Positions 36,223-48,328 of a stretch of DNA of 64,000 nucleotides are shown piece after piece; within the stretch, counting starts at the first letter, position 1; each line of letters begins with the position of its first letter. The notes beneath the pieces were generated by a model. The model was not told the origin of the DNA. It worked only from the letters and a program-made list of their open reading frames with translations, and did no database searches. The stretch comes from Combretum micranthum. Its lineage: Eukaryota; Streptophyta; Magnoliopsida; Myrtales; Combretaceae. A program made the position numbers and the translations under genes. Location: positions 620,001 through 684,000 of the forward strand of contig JAMXBD010000686.1 in the NCBI GenBank assembly GCA_024138025.1. The letters are read 5' to 3'.

Positions 36223-39200
36223 TGAAATACCTCAAATTTTTGCCAACTTAAGTTAGAAACGTTATGATTAAATAATATAATAGGCGGTTGATTTTGAACT
36301 TTAATTCAATTTAATTTAGATAGTTTAATTAAATAAATCAAATAAATTATAGGGAATGATTACATGAATTGACATAATCAAATTAGTAGATAAATTTAAT
36401 TGAAATTAGAGATTTCAAATACCACAATATCTCTTTCAATAAATCAAATTACTCAATTCTTTCCAACCATCGGTTTGAATGCTATTTTCTTCGTTTTTCA
36501 ATTCCCTAAATCCTTAAACATGTAACTTAGTTATTTTAGTAAACTCCTAATCCTTAAACATACAACTTAGTTATTTTACTGAACTCCCAACTACCCTTAA
36601 CATAAATCTTTGAGCCATAATTCTTTATCTTACCATGCATCAATAAATATTTAATAATTCCTTAGAGATTAGATAATTTCAATAAGGTAAAAAAGTCAAA
36701 GATAATTTTATCTTAATTCTAGAGATAATCATCCAAAAGAAATGAAAAAAATGCCCCCTAAAAACCTCAAAAGATACATGCCACTTTAGTTGCTTCTTTC
36801 CCATTCCTTCTTCAAAATTTTCTCAATCCTTTTCAATTATTAAATTGAACTCAATTTCTTAAGTTCAACCACTTAAACCCCTAAATATTTAGTTATTTTA
36901 GTCTAAATTCCAATTCCAATTCCAGTTTCTTAACTCCTAGAAATTTAAATCCTACTACTTGATAATAAATATCAATTCATAAGTCCTAAATTCCCAAACT
37001 CAAACTGAATATCAAATTTGTACCAATTAAATTCCTAAGCTGAATTTCTAATTCAATCTATCAATTTTTACACCCTAAATTCTCTTACCATATTCTAATT
37101 CTTAAAGCTCTAAAATAAGAAAACTCATTTACCCAAAAGCCTAACCCAAATCTAAAGCCTTAGTCCAAGCACATGAAGCCCTAACCCTCACACTTCATTT
37201 CCTTTTTCTTTTCATTTTCAACTGCCTCTCTCCCTCTCCAATTCTCTCTTCATTTCTCTCTTCAAAACAACAAAAAATTTTACAACAAAACCCTTTTCAG
37301 CAACAATACACATAAGTTCTTACTTGAATTTAAAGATAGAAGCCAAGATTAAAGTAGGAAATCAGCTTGAAGAAGCTCCATCAAACTAAGGAAGTAGTAG
37401 CAGTAAAGATTTAATTAATTGTATTTACAAGACAAGTAAGTTTAGTTGATTTCTATAATTGATTGTTATGAATATATAATATTGATGAAATTAGTGTTAA
37501 AATAGATGTGAAATTTATGATGATATGGATAAATTAGTGATATATAATCATATATGTTAAAACCTAAACATGTATATGCTTGTTCATACTAGGTGTTTGA
37601 TGAAATGAATTAAGGAAATATGATGAGTAATGTATATAAGAGTATTATATAACGATGAATGTAAGTTTGCATGTTGATGTTGAGATGCTTTTTGCTAAAT
37701 TTGTAATCCAATAATTACTTGTGCACATTAAATTTAAGGAAAGTGAACAAACAAAAATGTGAAACTAATAGCTTGTGCATCACAGGCATGACACGGCCAG
37801 TGATACAAGCGGAATTGGAAACTTTAAGTCAATCTTGAGCATGATGATACCTATGATACACACTAACCTAAGTTTTAAATACTATCGTGAGCGTGATCTT
37901 GCCCTTGATTATGGGTGTAATTGGGGGCATGATCTATTTTATTCCTTCTGTCGCCTTTGATCACGAGCTTGACAAAGCTAGTGATGAGTATCACGGCCTA
38001 CATCCCAGGTGTGACCTATCCCCTGGTTCTTATAATAAAAAATAATAAAATAAAATAAATACATATTGATACTTATATAAATAGGAATGAGTTAAATTTA
38101 TGTTTATACTAAGTGTATTTTGGATTATAGAGTGTATTGTATTAACAGAATTAATTACTAATTAGATTTAACATGAATTTTAAATATAAAGTGGACTTAG
38201 TTAATAGATTAAAGTTCAACTTGACATAATCGACTTTATTGAGCTAAAATGATCTAAATTGATTAATTTCATTTAACTTGGTTAAGTTAATATAGACTAA
38301 TTAATTAATATAGGTTTATTAGTTCTTTAGAGTCCAATAACTTGTATTTAGCTATTAATTTAAATAATACACTCTCATAAGGTCATAATAACTTGTAATT
38401 GGCTTAAATAATATAATTGTAATATGTTAGATTAAATCATAAATAATAAGGGAAGTATGTTGTTTCAAATGTATAATTGCTAAAAAATGAGTATTAAATA
38501 TGAGTTTGATGTAAGTTGATAGTAAAATATATATATATATATATATACTTATATGAATTAATTTCATGAAACAGATACTTATTTATCTTTAAGCCTATCT
38601 TATGATCTTTGCTAGATTTCAGATAGTATACTAGGTACACAATAACTTGCAGTATGCGTAGTCGTTTAATTCGGTCCGATAAGTGACAATCTTGCTAGGT
38701 GATGCTAGCATGATAGTTAAATGCTTAGGCTACCACCCATCTTTGTTAAAGATATTCATTAGTGGCTCAGTGGATAGATGATAGGGAAACAATATTAGGA
38801 TAATGCTTACTTTATGCTTATTCGAAAGTGATATACATTTAGTTCACATTTATGGAACCGATTGAGCTAAATGATATCATGGATTAAGATAAGTAAAGAT
38901 GAGTAACGACTATCAACTTTAAATGAAGCTATTATTGTAGATGTTCCTACAGGGGATCTAAATATTCAAACTACTTATATCAACCCTCTAAGCAATTATT
39001 GCTACTTTGGACCCACAAAACCCATGGCATGTTGTCGGAGTTTGAGTGATCCATTATTGTTTTGTTACAAATTAAATTTAAGATATAACTTGTTGGTTAT
39101 TGCATTACATTATCATAAGAGTGTGTGCCCATTTTATGTGTTCTTGTGTTGCTGTTGCACTGGGCTTTGGCTCATTTCTTTCTTTTCAAGTGTTGATTTG

Positions 39201-39669
39201 GATGGTGGTGATTATTTCGAATATAAGACGACTCAAAAGGAGTTTGTTGACAAGTGAAGTGGTTAGCATTGCTGAATTTGTTTATTTTGTTTGAAATTTC
39301 GTTTTATCTTTTTGAACTTATATTTCCTTAAGGGCCTAATTGTGGAGTCCATGGTTTGTAATTGATTATTTAAGATATATTTTTTTCCTTCAGGACACAA
39401 TGTACTCTTTGTTTAGGGATACCTGATGATATGGTAATATTATGAATGTTGGTCTACCCATGAGAGTAGCCTTTTGAAAATTTTTATAAAAGTTTATTTT
39501 AAGACTGTAAATCCAATTATTTACATAATCTAACTATATGATTTTAGCATCTAAAAGTAGTTAGCAAATGGTTATGATAAACATGTTTTTTATGTTAGCT
39601 TTAATGTATAATACACAAGTATTATATGTAGTGGTTAAGTACACCTTGACCCTAATTCGAGGCATAACA
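36223..39669 (+). mobile_element. Solo LTR, copy B (3.4 kb)
   Basis: Starts TGAAATACC and ends GAGGCATAACA, with a perfect 5-bp TSD TGTTT at 36218-36222 and 39670-39674. The outer parts match copy A (28570-29778). The extra middle (about 36432-38650) has a pyrimidine-rich leader-like tract at about 37190-37270 and a GC-richer block at 37780-38030 with repeated GCATGAC/GTGATC words, features of long Ty3 LTRs. It is therefore more likely the fuller LTR, with copy A deleted. (AT)n lies at 38527-38547. Confidence 0.75.
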
Positions 39670-39674
39670 TGTTT

Positions 39675-41818
39675 AGTGCCTAGTGGCTTATAATAAAAGA
39701 TAGCCACCTTTATATTAAATAAGTTCATTACTTTATATTATTCCATAGATCTCATTTTGAGGTCAAACAACACATCAATGAGCTAAGAAAAGCTCCTTTC
39801 GAGTCTATTTTTTAGGTATGAGACAACTAACAAGTAAGGTCAAAAGCAAAAAAAATTAGTCTAGTAATCTATATTTTGAACCTACTAAACCGAATCTCCC
39901 TAAAACCCTAAATTGATCCCAAGGTATTAAATTAGGTTGAAATTCTAATTATTAAAATGACTTTTTACGATTATATTTATAATTTAGTATCAATTGCCTA
40001 GCCAACGTTTGGCTTCTATATCGGTTTTTGGAGTTCTGATCATATATGGTCTATGTCATACATCCTGGGGTGGCTCTTTTAGCAATTCACACAGTACTTG
40101 TGACCTGCCGTATTTCGAGGAATGGTGGTGTCTGCATTTATTTCCTTACCCAATCTTGATGTGAAATACTTAATCCAAATATTTAGAGTAAGTGTATTTT
40201 AATCACATACTTGAGTGCAGTTTCTTCATATAATAAATATATTAGATTGGACCATGTCATCATATATAACATATATATATCGGCTACTATAATCAATTGT
40301 AAAATAATGTATCTAGCTAAAAAAAAATGATACATTAAACCTCATCCTTTCCGTCTTCAAAGTAAAAAAGAGAGAGGCTTACCTTAATATACACGCAATA
40401 CAACATTAAAGAGTCTTGATTGCTATAGATTTAAACAACAAAATATCTAAACCACGTTTCTTCAAAATATTATGGGATTGGAGGCAATCATTCTTTTCAC
40501 TCAATAATTTAAGGATTTTTTTTTTAATTTCACATTGAAAATACATATCGGTTGGGACATGGACTAATCAAAGAAATTAAAAACTTTTGAGAAATGAAGA
40601 AGGTGAGGGTCGGTTTTAGCTTTTAAGAAGTGAAATAAATGCTATAACTTAATGGATGGGAAGTAACATGAACAATAGTGCACAGAAAGTTAAGGACATC
40701 ACTTCTCATTGTCAATTACGCTTACTCTTTTTCAAGAAAGACAAAATCCTAAGATTCCTCTTTTCCCTCTTTTACACCTTTCTAGAAACTTCCCCTTCCT
40801 TCAAATATGGTAAACTTAATTGGACTTTCACTATCAATGGATGCATTGAGAGGATTCTAAGGGATAGGAGAGTTAATAAACAGAAAACAACACATGATGC
40901 AAACAAGTACTCTTGTCAATTCATTGACATTGAACTTCGACCAAACTCACATTTCAATATATGCTATGTTTTAAATGATGGAGGGTCTAAAATAGAACTG
41001 AATAGTTAAATATTTCCTCCCACTTTTGACGTGGGAATGTCATATTTCAATGATTACTCTGATTATGTAAGATGAGGCTGCTACTCCTTGTGTTTCCTTT
41101 ATTTTGACAATATCATACGGATCAACTAACCAGTTACATATCAAGACTTTGTTGAATTAAATTTTTCTATCATGAAAGTTAAGGATCTTTTGGATTATCC
41201 TTTTCTTTTGATTTTTTTTATTATCGTCTTATACTATTTTTAAATCATAAGTTTACTAAAATAATATACTTGAAGTACAAAGATATGAATATACATATGT
41301 ACTTCTCTTATAAAATTACATATATAAGAAAACCATAAAAATTTGATTTTCTTTATACTTTATACTAGAAGTACAAAGATATGATAGACATACGTAATGT
41401 TTTTTGCCTGTATTTATATTTATATTTATATCTGTATTTATATTTGCATCCGATTTGTATTTATATCTAATTTATATTTGGTTTATATGACTTGTGTATG
41501 AATTAATGAAGTCTTTATTTTTTTCCATATGATTTTTCATAAACATTCCAGTCCTAGTAATAAAAAATACCTAACCGACAAACACCAACAATATGTTTCT
41601 TAAAACCTATTAATTGAAAATATCTGAACTTCAAATTCTTATTACTTATTTACGAATCATTATTTTCACCATAGAACGAGAAGATAGAAGAAAATAAGGA
41701 TATTTATCTTAATATTAGGTTTAAAACCAAAACAAATGGGATAATTATTAAATGTTATATTTCAAATAAATATTCCATTGAGACAAGACAGAGACAGAAA
41801 TAATATGACCCTAAGCGA
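39675..41818. other. Upstream region of INO
   Basis: No assured gene. A 117-codon open frame at 40656-41009 (plus) has no recognised domain. A TATTTATATTTATATCTG-rich stretch at about 41400-41480 resembles the interior of the local MITE family. The proximal few hundred bases would contain the INO promoter. Confidence 0.45.
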
Positions 41819-41916
41819 TATAAAAAAGTCCTCCTATATCTGAAATTTCACTTACATATTGCACATAGCTCTCCTTGATTTCTCAAACACACAACAACAA
41901 CAACAACAACGTCGTA
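41819..41916 (+). promoter_or_regulatory. Putative INO core promoter and leader
   Basis: TATAAAA at 41819-41825 lies 98 bases before the first ATG, suggesting a leader of about 65 bases. The leader ends in a (CAA)n run, about 41889-41910, just before GTCGTAATGG. CAA repeats are known to favour translation in plant leaders. The transcription start is inferred only. Confidence 0.55.
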
Positions 41917-44000
41917 ATGGCAGCCGTCAATCACACACTTGATCTTCCTCTTCCGATCAGATCTGTTATGTGCAATGCGGCTTCTGCTCCACCATTTTAC
42001 TGGTAATTCGAAGTTGCAAAAGCCTTTGTTCCAACTTTATTATATTTCCTATATTCCTTATCATAGTTATAACATACGTGCTTGAATGGTTTAATGCAGG
42101 TAAGTGTACCATGTAGCAGGTTGTCCATGGTGGTCACAGTAAGATGCGGCCATTGCACAAGCCTCCTCTCTGTCAACATGATGAAAGCTTCATTTCTTCC
42201 TCTTCATCTCCTTGCTTCCATCACCCAAGAGGAGGTATTGTTCCTATTACACACAATCAAATTCTTAATATCATCTATTTAGCTGTGTAGTACGATCTTA
42301 TAAGTTTACACTATATTTACGAGTTAAATCTTTACATATGATTATTCAGCTTAATAAGCCCATTACAATTGTTTTTTTATTTTATTTATTTTATTTTGGG
42401 TTTAATTGTTCGTTTTTCACTTGGCAGCCAAATGAAGGATCTCGTGAAGTGCATGTGAATCAAAACTTGGATGGTCCGTTAAGCCCTTCTATAGTGACTT
42501 CTTCCGATAATGACGATGATGATGCAGTTTATAATCCTCCGGTGGTTAATAAACGTATGTAACCCAGTGATTTAGTTTAAATTAAGTTCAAATTTGAGTG
42601 AAATTGATATTATGGTCTTCCAAAGCAATTTATTATATAGTGTTGACAGTATTATATGTTTGTCATTTATTATTTATTAGCACCCGAGAAGAGGCACAGG
42701 GCTCCATCACTTTATAACCGCTTCATCAAGTAAGTATAGAAATCTATTATGTTTCGCTTCATATTGTAAGCTCTTATTATGTTTAGGCACATTATAAAAA
42801 TGTGATTCATGTTTTCACACTTTTATATAATATTTTGACTCATGTTTTATTATTATTATTTCTTAATTATGAATTGTTAATCCTAAGTTAAAGCAACATA
42901 TGGCATGCACGTTGAGCCAATGGAATCATAAACCACACATTGCTCACTCGAGAACCCTAAATCCTACAAAACAACCCACTTTCTTCGGACTATATTACAA
43001 AAAATTGGCGTTATTTCATCAGATTAGAGTATTTGAGTAAGGTATGTATGATTTAGGATTGTTTTAGTGGATACGTGTATATTATATGCCATTTCTAATT
43101 GAGAATAGAGGATTTCTTAACAAAGAAGAATGAATACTACTTTCATTGTCCAACGTGATCGTGTCCAATTTGTGACAGTATCAAAAGTAAATAAAATTGG
43201 TAATAGCTCATAAATAATTAAATTACAAGATAATTGTATTTATTTGTGCTATAATCGTGTTGCAGTTTCGTGTTGTATTTAGAGTTTTTTCATTATAATC
43301 ATGTTTTAGTCGTGTCATGTTGTTTCATGTTATCATTTTGTTAGTAATTGCTAGCATTAAGTGTGAAAAATACAAGTCACGTTTTATAATTTTTACTATT
43401 ATGTTATTATTGCTGGTTAACAAACTTCTTTCAAGCCTAAAAAGCATATATGTCATTCCAATGTAGAGAAGAGATAAGAAGGCTAAAGCTCCAAAATCCC
43501 AAAATGCCTCATAAAGATGCCTTTAGTCAAGCTGCAAAAAATGTAAGCTTATACATTCCGCTATGGAATCCATGAGATATTGGGTCTGTTTGGATTGGCT
43601 TTTTTCGGCAGATACAGACACTTTTTCAAACTTTTTGCTAACAAATTATTTATCAAGAAATAGATATAAAAAAAAAAAGTTGACAGTCTCATCAAAAGAT
43701 CAAATAGAACAAAAAAGATAAAATTTAGATACAAATCGGATATATTTACACATATCATTTTAAAAAAGATACAGATACAGATGAAATACAGACAATCCAA
43801 ACAGACCCATTATATGTTTAAGGGGTTAATATTTTGATTTATTTGTTTGCCATATCTCTCAGTGGGCTCATTTTCCACCAAATCAAAGCAAAGAAGATGA
43901 TGGAGAAAATTTAATTGAAAATGAGGAGAAGGATGGAACTCCGATGATGTTGATGTCCAGGTACTTGATACAGCCTCCAGCTCATAGTCATACTTTCTAA
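41917..44000 (+). CDS. INO: INNER NO OUTER (INO)-type YABBY transcription factor, exon 1 frame-shifted
   Basis: Exons: 41917-42002, 42100-42234, 42428-42554, 42681-42729, 43467-43542, 43863-44000; all introns GT-AG. Exon 1 starts MAAVNHTLDLP (compare INO ...LNHLFDLP), but CYVQCGFCSTILL lies in another frame, so the exon is one base short (or two too long) within CTTCCTCTTCC at 41944-41954. As written, translation ends at TAA by 42005. Exon 2 encodes VSVPCSRLSMVVTVRCGHC and MMKASFLPLHLLAS, diagnostic of INO; with exon 1 it completes the C2C2 zinc finger (20-residue spacing). Exon 3 is acidic (SSDNDDDD). Exons 4-6 encode the YABBY domain (PPEKRHRAPSLYNRFIKEEI, HKDAFSQAAKNWAHFPP). With the frame mended the product would be 203 aa, with a short tail unlike other INO proteins. 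INO acts in the nucleus of outer-integument cells in ovules. Confidence 0.9.
43582..43808. mobile_element. MITE in INO intron 5 (227 bp)
   Basis: Perfect 16-bp terminal inverted repeats GGGTCTGTTTGGATTG / CAATCCAAACAGACCC, with ATT on both sides as a candidate 3-bp TSD. It makes up most of the 320-base intron and leaves splice sites intact. Non-coding. Confidence 0.8.
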
Positions 44001-44567
44001 TATTATATAGCAGAGATTGAAGAGATATGATACGACTAGAGACGAGTAAGTTGTTTTGATTTTAATGGTGAACATGAGCAGAAAGTGCAAAAAGGGTTCA
44101 CTACTTATATATTAATTTTCATTTGACTCCATTTCAACCCTTAAAAAATTTTTAACCCTTAAAAATTCTATTTGTTTTCAATTTGCGCCCTTCAAATATT
44201 ATCTTATTTATTTTTTTTATTATTCCACCTTTCAAGATAATTAAAAAAAAAAAAAAAAACTCTAACGTAACTACTAACGACACCACTTAAAATTTGTAAT
44301 TTGCTCTTGTTTGTTGTTACAAAGAACACTGATTAAATCATTATTGGTTCAGTTTCCTACAAGAAAATTGGTATGGAAAATATGATGATGGAGATATTCT
44401 TATAATTATTTTAGAAAAAATTGAGAAAAATTGAAAGTGGTAGAACTTAAATAAAAGGATTGATAAAATATGGAAAAATCCTTGAATAGAAGAGTGAAAA
44501 TGTACAAAAAAAATTAAGCGTTATATAGTATTGTTTAGTGTGGATCTTTTCTTCCTTGACCTTTTGA

Positions 44568-44796
44568 GGTCTGTTTGAATGGCCTGTTTTTTATCTGTAT
44601 CTGTATTTTTTTGAAAATGATATGTATAAAAATATCCGATTTACATTTATATTCTATCTATATTTCATTTATTTGATTTTTTAATGAGAACTGCCAACTT
44701 TATTTTATCTGTATCTAATTCTTTATAAATAATTTATTTGAGAAAAGTTTGAAAAAAAAGTTTGTATCTGTAATCTGCCAATAAATAAATAGACCC
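44568..44796. mobile_element. Second copy of the INO-region MITE
   Basis: Starts GGTCTGTTTGAATGG and ends AATAAATAGACCC. The interior shares ATGATATGTATAAAAATATCCGATT and TTAATGAGAACTGCCAACTT-like words with the intron copy in reverse orientation. It lies about 570 bases past the INO stop. Confidence 0.7.
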
Positions 44797-44846
44797 TTGG
44801 TCTTCTAGGAATTTTTTTTAAAGGAATGGTTCTTAAAACTAGTTAT

Positions 44847-44990
44847 GGTCTATTTGTTTTGTCCATTTCTGGTTATTTTGCATGTTATTTTTGTCATTTT
44901 TTATAAAAATATATTTTAAGAAATAGATACATTCATAAACAATAAAAAAATCAAATACAGATAAAAATTAGATAATCAAAATAGACACTT
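44847..44990. repeat. Short third MITE copy
   Basis: GGTCTATTTGTTTTGTC at one end and GATAATCAAAATAGACAC at the other form imperfect inverted repeats of the same family. It is about 144 bp, so internally deleted. Confidence 0.5.
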
Positions 44991-46127
44991 AATTTTATTC
45001 AGGGTTGTTTTGAGAAAAGATATATATGCTATTTCTTTCTGATCTTTTGATATATAATTTTATAAGATTGGCATCAGTATTTATATAGATTAAGGATCGA
45101 TGTCTTATGCTTCTGTTGATATTGTCTCATTTGGTCGTTCATTCGACATGCATCGAATAAAAAACAAGCTGACATATATTCCCTTTTGCGATGAAACAAC
45201 ATTGATTAATTGTGCAAACCACCGGAGTGGGAACCAAAGTTGGATATTATAGTTACTTTATGTATATATAATAATAAAAAAAAGGGCCGTCCCATGAAAA
45301 TATTTGACGAGTCGTGTCTTTTTGGCTATTGTTAATATTTGTAGGTAGGTTAAATTATTTATTATAAATAACTGGACATTTATAGGCTTTGATAAAGCAT
45401 CCATGTACAAAATTATTTATACGACTTTTTAGGTTAAAGAACTAGCTTTTTGACATCTTCACAGATATTGAAAGATGTTTAAAATTTTTTTGGATCCTCG
45501 ATCAAGATTTTTTGGGATTAATTTATTATATAAATGTAAAAGGTATGTATAAATGGAAACGGAAGTGAAAGTACTGATGTAAAGAATTTTATGGAAAAAG
45601 TGGTGAAATTTTTAATAATAAAAGATTTTTAAAATGCTTGATATAGATTGTTAAGAAGATTATAGAAAGTTCCCTACCCATATGGATGCTGTCTTTTTAA
45701 AGTCAAAGTCAGCAGTTAATGCACTAAATGTTGTTGCCATTATCTATATTTATGATGGTATTTGGCTGAGATATTGATCCCCAGTACGATATATTTAAAT
45801 ATTGTGAACATCTATCCGTTTTGGTTTCCCGGCTTGTACTTAATCCGATAGTTGAAATACCTATTTGTTACCTTTTTCTTTTTCCTCAATTCATTGAGTA
45901 ACAAATATATACTCTCGAAATCTTTGTTTATGAAATTGTATGGACGTCTTCTCAGTAATGAAAAATCTAGGGTAAATAGTATATTGCCTCCTCATCTTTA
46001 ATCAATAAATTAATAGAATACCAATTAATAAAAAAGTGATATGGAAAATTTAGAAAAGTTAAAGAAAAAAAAAGAATCAAAAGCGAAGGATTGTGTTATT
46101 TCCTTTGTATGTATGTATATATATAGA
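44991..46127. other. AT-rich intergenic DNA
   Basis: Nothing recognised beyond simple AT runs. Confidence 0.4.
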
Positions 46128-46369
46128 TCTATTATTATAAAGCAAAAATATTTTCAGTTTGTACTTTACATTTTAAACTATACTTTTTCTCTACCTACTA
46201 TCGTTAATTTCCACATGTATTTTTAAACTTAAAACCGCCATCTAACCACCGCACATTTTTATGTTATCATTTTTTTGTTTCTCTAATTAACCCATTGTAT
46301 CAATTCTTTTTCCTTTTTTCTACTCTATATGTTTTTTAGCATCCGTGTAACGGATGCATAGTCCTCTAG
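46128..46369 (+). mobile_element. Small non-autonomous Helitron (242 bp)
   Basis: Begins TCTATTATTATAAAGC after an A (46127) and ends CTAG before a T (46370), the expected A/T insertion context. A perfect 7-bp hairpin GCATCCG-TGTAA-CGGATGC lies at 46339-46357, eight bases before CTAG, the usual Helitron 3' arrangement. It carries no coding sequence, so it would move only with a helper. Confidence 0.75.
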
Positions 46370-48054
46370 TGTATATGTATATGGGTTTTATTTATCTTTT
46401 CAGAATGTTTTTCTATTTACTATTGCTATCTTGAATTCATAGCTGGAATCAACTCTTGGTAGAAAGTTGTGCAACTAATGCTCATCTACTTTATGACCTT
46501 ACACAAGAACTTGTCATTTTCTTAGTTAAATGACTGCTTCTGAAGTTTATGAAACACCATCTTTAGTGCATGAGAACACTTATGTTGTCACTTGACTTTG
46601 CTGACTCATAACTCCATGAAAGGAAATGCAACATCAATATCAACACCACATAATTAATATGCTGAGTTTGGATATTTGAAAAAAAAAAAAAAAATATCTT
46701 TGAATATGATACCCTACATGCACACCATATACAAGCCAATCATATTTAAACTGATAGTAATGGTAATAGATGGCATCTATATCTTACCAAGACCTCGTAT
46801 CTAATTTTATTCGTACTTATTAACTATTCATATGTACATGTGATATGTAATTAGTATGTAATGGATCCTTACTCAGATTATGTGATATATTATTAATTGA
46901 AAATTGTAACCTACCAGGTGAAATAGGCAGAAGAAGAAAAGGTGGTAGAAAATTGCGTGAAGAAAGGTCCCAGGCCTTTATATGGGAAAAGACGCCCTTT
47001 GGTTTTGATTGAAGTAGTGCTTTAATTACTTCATTAAGAAAGTTCCTTATTTAGGTTCTCTGGGACTGGGTCTACATTTTAAAGCATATACTTTTCTGGG
47101 GTTCTAATGCTCTCGGGAATGATGATTTCGGATGCAGAATTTTGAAAAACCGGATGATGATTTGAATAAAGTGCGCACAATTTCTTTCTATCTACTGCCT
47201 AGCTGTCTGTCCCAGATAGTAGGTACTCATCCCGGTAATACTTTTAAGTTTAAATTATTGTTAAAAAATTTACAATTAAATCATAATAATATATATGAAT
47301 ATAAGTTACAAAGATACCCTAAAATTATAGGACTTAAATGATTGATTTGATACCACATTGAAGGGTTCATTTTTATTTTTTAAAATTTTGGGTGTGTGCT
47401 CTTGGTATTTTAGAATTTTAGGGTCTTCCTATACCCTATACATATAAAGATATCTTCTAATCATATATCAGTGTGTATATATGCGCAAAATGAATAGGGT
47501 ATACCTATATCAATACGCCAAATATCTTACCCAAGGCCTAAAAGGGCGTTTGGATCAGTTTCTACCTTAATGGCATAAGGACATCAACAAACTGGCAATC
47601 AAATAACCTACTCCTATTATTGAGATCAGGTTGACGAGAAATAAAATTAGTAAAAATAATAAATGCAAGGAATGGAATAACTCAATGTTGAAACAAAAAC
47701 TACATTAGTATCGATAGCATTCATCGTGTTAATGATACAGATTATCTTATGTATAAGAGAACGTATAATGGTAAAGCTATAATTAAAAAAAAAGAAAAAA
47801 GAGGTTCATGAAAATATTGAAGAAGTTTGTTGTATACATCCCTCTTGAATGGAATGCAGTCTCTTTTTTATATCCCTTACGTCTTCGATAGTCTTGGTTA
47901 ATTTACTATCTAATATGAGCTTCTAATGTCCTTTGTGTACTTGTGCTCAATGAATTATTGTCATTTTGATAGTCTTGGAATCCGAACCATGTATGCAACG
48001 TGACATGCTTTTATTATTCTAATAGTTTATGATCATCATTGTTACTTTTTGAGG
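46370..48054. other. AT-rich intergenic DNA
   Basis: No gene recognised. A 69-codon frame at 47132-47341 has no domain and is treated as chance. Confidence 0.4.
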
Positions 48055-48319
48055 TGTGTCAATCTCGTGAATGATACTTAAACTTTGATAAAATATATGA
48101 TTAGGTATCTGAATTTTGAAATTGATCAACTTTGTATCTAAACTTTAAAATTAATGAACTTAGTATATAAAATAACTTTTCGTATATGCCAACAATACCA
48201 GTATAATATTGGTTAGCATACACAAAAAGTGATTTTAAGTATTAAGTTGATTAATTTCAATATTTAATCGCCTAATTACAAATTTTATCAAAATTTGGAT
48301 ACCATTTGTGATATTTACT
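48055..48319. mobile_element. Foldback (Mutator-type) MITE, 265 bp
   Basis: The two halves are inverted copies of each other: GTGAATGATACTTAAACTTTG on the left pairs with the reverse of CAAAATTTGGATACCATTTG on the right, and inner blocks also pair. Flanking 9-mers TTTTTGAGG (48046-48054) and CTTTTGAGG (48320-48328) match at 8 of 9, as expected of Mutator-like insertions. Confidence 0.65.
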
Positions 48320-48328
48320 CTTTTGAGG

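Noticed and set aside
29181..39294. Similar 64-77 codon frames with CVCPSCMCLCCCC-like sequence at 29181 and 39024 as a conserved small Cys-rich protein
   Set aside because: Both fall at equivalent places inside the two solo LTR copies. Their similarity reflects repeat identity; the longer frames do not share the same start or a domain.
41917..42007. Short open frame from the INO ATG running to TAA as an upstream ORF
   Set aside because: Its first 11 residues match the INO N terminus and the downstream frame matches the zinc finger, so this is one broken exon, not a regulatory uORF.
46041..46226. 61-codon plus-strand frame
   Set aside because: It overlaps the Helitron 5' end and is low-complexity, with no conserved motif.
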